Assembly: GCA_016929465.1 (NCBI GenBank)
Contig: JAFGIT010000336.1
Location: 1 to 6,318 of the forward strand
Direction of reading: 5' to 3'
Source: JAFGIT01 sp016929465 [NCBI: Candidatus Coatesbacteria bacterium]
GTDB taxonomy: Bacteria > B130-G9
Length of the DNA: 6,318 nt
This document shows, piece after piece, positions 5,667-6,318 of this stretch (the first letter of the stretch is position 1; every line of letters starts with the position of its first letter). A program made the translations under genes and the position numbers. The notes beneath the pieces were generated by a model. That model made no database searches, had not been told where the DNA came from, and worked only from the letters and a program-made list of their open reading frames with translations.

Positions 5667-6318
5667 CAAAGGATGACCTCCGCATGCCTAGCCGCGTGGC
5701 ACTGCAGGTTTATCGCGACCGGGAGCGAAGCGATGTGGCATGGCGCAGCTTCGATGTGGACCGCGAGTGCCGTGGTCGTCCCTCCCAGACCGAGTGGGCC
5801 TATTCCAAGGCCGTTGATCGAATCGAGGAGTTCCCTCTCGAGATCGCGATAGAAGGGGGCTGGATGCACAGAGCCAAATTCCCTGAGAAGAGCTCGCTTT
5901 GCGAGTTCTGGGCAGGTGTCGAATGTCCCGCCGATGCCGATACCCACCGTAATGGGCGGACAGGGCTTTGCCCCGGCATTTTCGACGCAGTCGAGCACAG
6001 CAGCTTTGATGCCCTCGAGGCCGTCGGCAGGGGAGAGCATGACCAGCCTGCTCATGTTCTCGCTCCCAGATCCCTTGGGCATGAAACGGATGCGAAGTCG
6101 GTCGCCCTCGACGATTTTCGTGTGTATGACAGGTGGGGTGTTATCGCCTGTATTCTCCCTATTGCACGGATCCCGTACGATCGATTTCCTGAGATAATGC
6201 TCCGAATAGCCCCTTCTCACGCCCTCCGTTATCGCCTGCTCGAGCGTCCCGCCCTCGATCTGGAGCTCGCAGCCGACCTCGACGAAGAGGGCCGCGACGC
6301 CGCAGTCCTGACAGATCG
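5666..6318 (-). CDS. Class I fumarate hydratase / tartrate dehydratase, alpha subunit (5' end outside the window)
   Basis: The [4Fe-4S]-binding N-terminal (alpha) part of the two-subunit hydro-lyase. The frame stays open from the GTG at 6220 to the window edge, and the extra 32 codons match the family (ICQDCG, then ALFVEVG, then EQAITEGVRRGY), so that GTG is internal and the real start lies beyond 6318. Of the 216 visible residues, three cysteines stand where the family places its cluster ligands: Cys2 in CQDCG, Cys119 in KPCPP and Cys206 in LQCHAARH. Other hallmarks are LRKSIVRDP, NTGDNTPPVIH, PKGSGSENMS (80-89), VGIGIGGTF and GLGIGPLGLGGTTTAL (169-184). The full family length is about 280 residues, so roughly 65 are missing. 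The stop TGA shares a base with the beta start. Such enzymes are oxygen-sensitive and common in anaerobes. The Cys in CQDCG replaces the Thr usual in CQDTG. Confidence 0.94.
   Translation of the reverse strand, partial: ICQDCGVAALFVEVGCELQIEGGTLEQAITEGVRRGYSEHYLRKSIVRDPCNRENTGDNTPPVIHTKIVEGDRLRIRFMPKGSGSENMSRLVMLSPADGLEGIKAAVLDCVENAGAKPCPPITVGIGIGGTFDTCPELAKRALLREFGSVHPAPFYRDLERELLDSINGLGIGPLGLGGTTTALAVHIEAAPCHIASLPVAINLQCHAARHAEVIL
5676..5681 (-). promoter_or_regulatory. Ribosome binding site of the beta subunit inside the alpha gene
   Basis: GGAGGT on the minus strand lies nine bases before the ATG at 5666 and six before the alternative TTG at 5669. It sits within the last codons of alpha. 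It supports independent loading of ribosomes on beta as well as coupling through TGATG. Confidence 0.6.

Noticed and set aside
6218-6220. GTG as the start of the hydratase alpha subunit
   Set aside because: The 32 codons upstream encode conserved family sequence including the CQDCG cluster motif, so the GTG is an internal Val codon.

Overview
The window looks like chromosomal DNA of a free-living, probably uncultured bacterium of moderate to high G+C. Hand counts give 36/60 G+C at 901-960 and 41/60 at 5761-5820. Evidence for a bacterium is FtsK, strong Shine-Dalgarno sites (GGAGGT type) and tightly overlapping genes. A secreted DUF1565-type beta-helix protein and a two-subunit, oxygen-sensitive class I fumarase fit an anaerobe or a candidate-phylum lineage. 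Nothing here fixes the taxonomy.

Layout. Positions 1-1605 (+) hold the motor and gamma domains of FtsK/SpoIIIE, whose N-terminus lies off the left edge. After a 36-bp gap that carries heptamer tandem repeats, the remaining genes are all on the minus strand and converge on ftsK. Read in their own direction from the right edge they are: class I fumarate hydratase/tartrate dehydratase alpha subunit (6318-5666, cut by the right edge); beta subunit (5666-5073, TGATG overlap with alpha); a 143-bp intergenic region with several inverted repeats; a secreted parallel beta-helix protein with a C-terminal fibronectin-III-like domain (4929-3640); a hairpin terminator and an A+T-rich spacer; an ABC/SMC-type AAA ATPase (3518-2499); and a DUF4435-like TOPRIM protein (2499-1642) that overlaps the ATPase gene by one base (TAATG).

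The point of most interest is the last pair. An ABC-type ATPase followed by, and translationally coupled to, a DUF4435/TOPRIM protein is the architecture of PARIS (AriA-AriB), an anti-phage system in which the ATPase holds and then releases a TOPRIM effector that cleaves tRNA. The catalytic motifs expected of both partners can be read in the sequence. Parts of the ATPase gene are lower in G+C than the flanking genes (24/60 at 3181-3240), it lacks a clear Shine-Dalgarno site, and the pair sits between a repeat tract and a hairpin. Together these suggest an acquired defence cassette between ftsK and housekeeping genes. Whether it is true PARIS or a compact relative cannot be settled from sequence reading alone.
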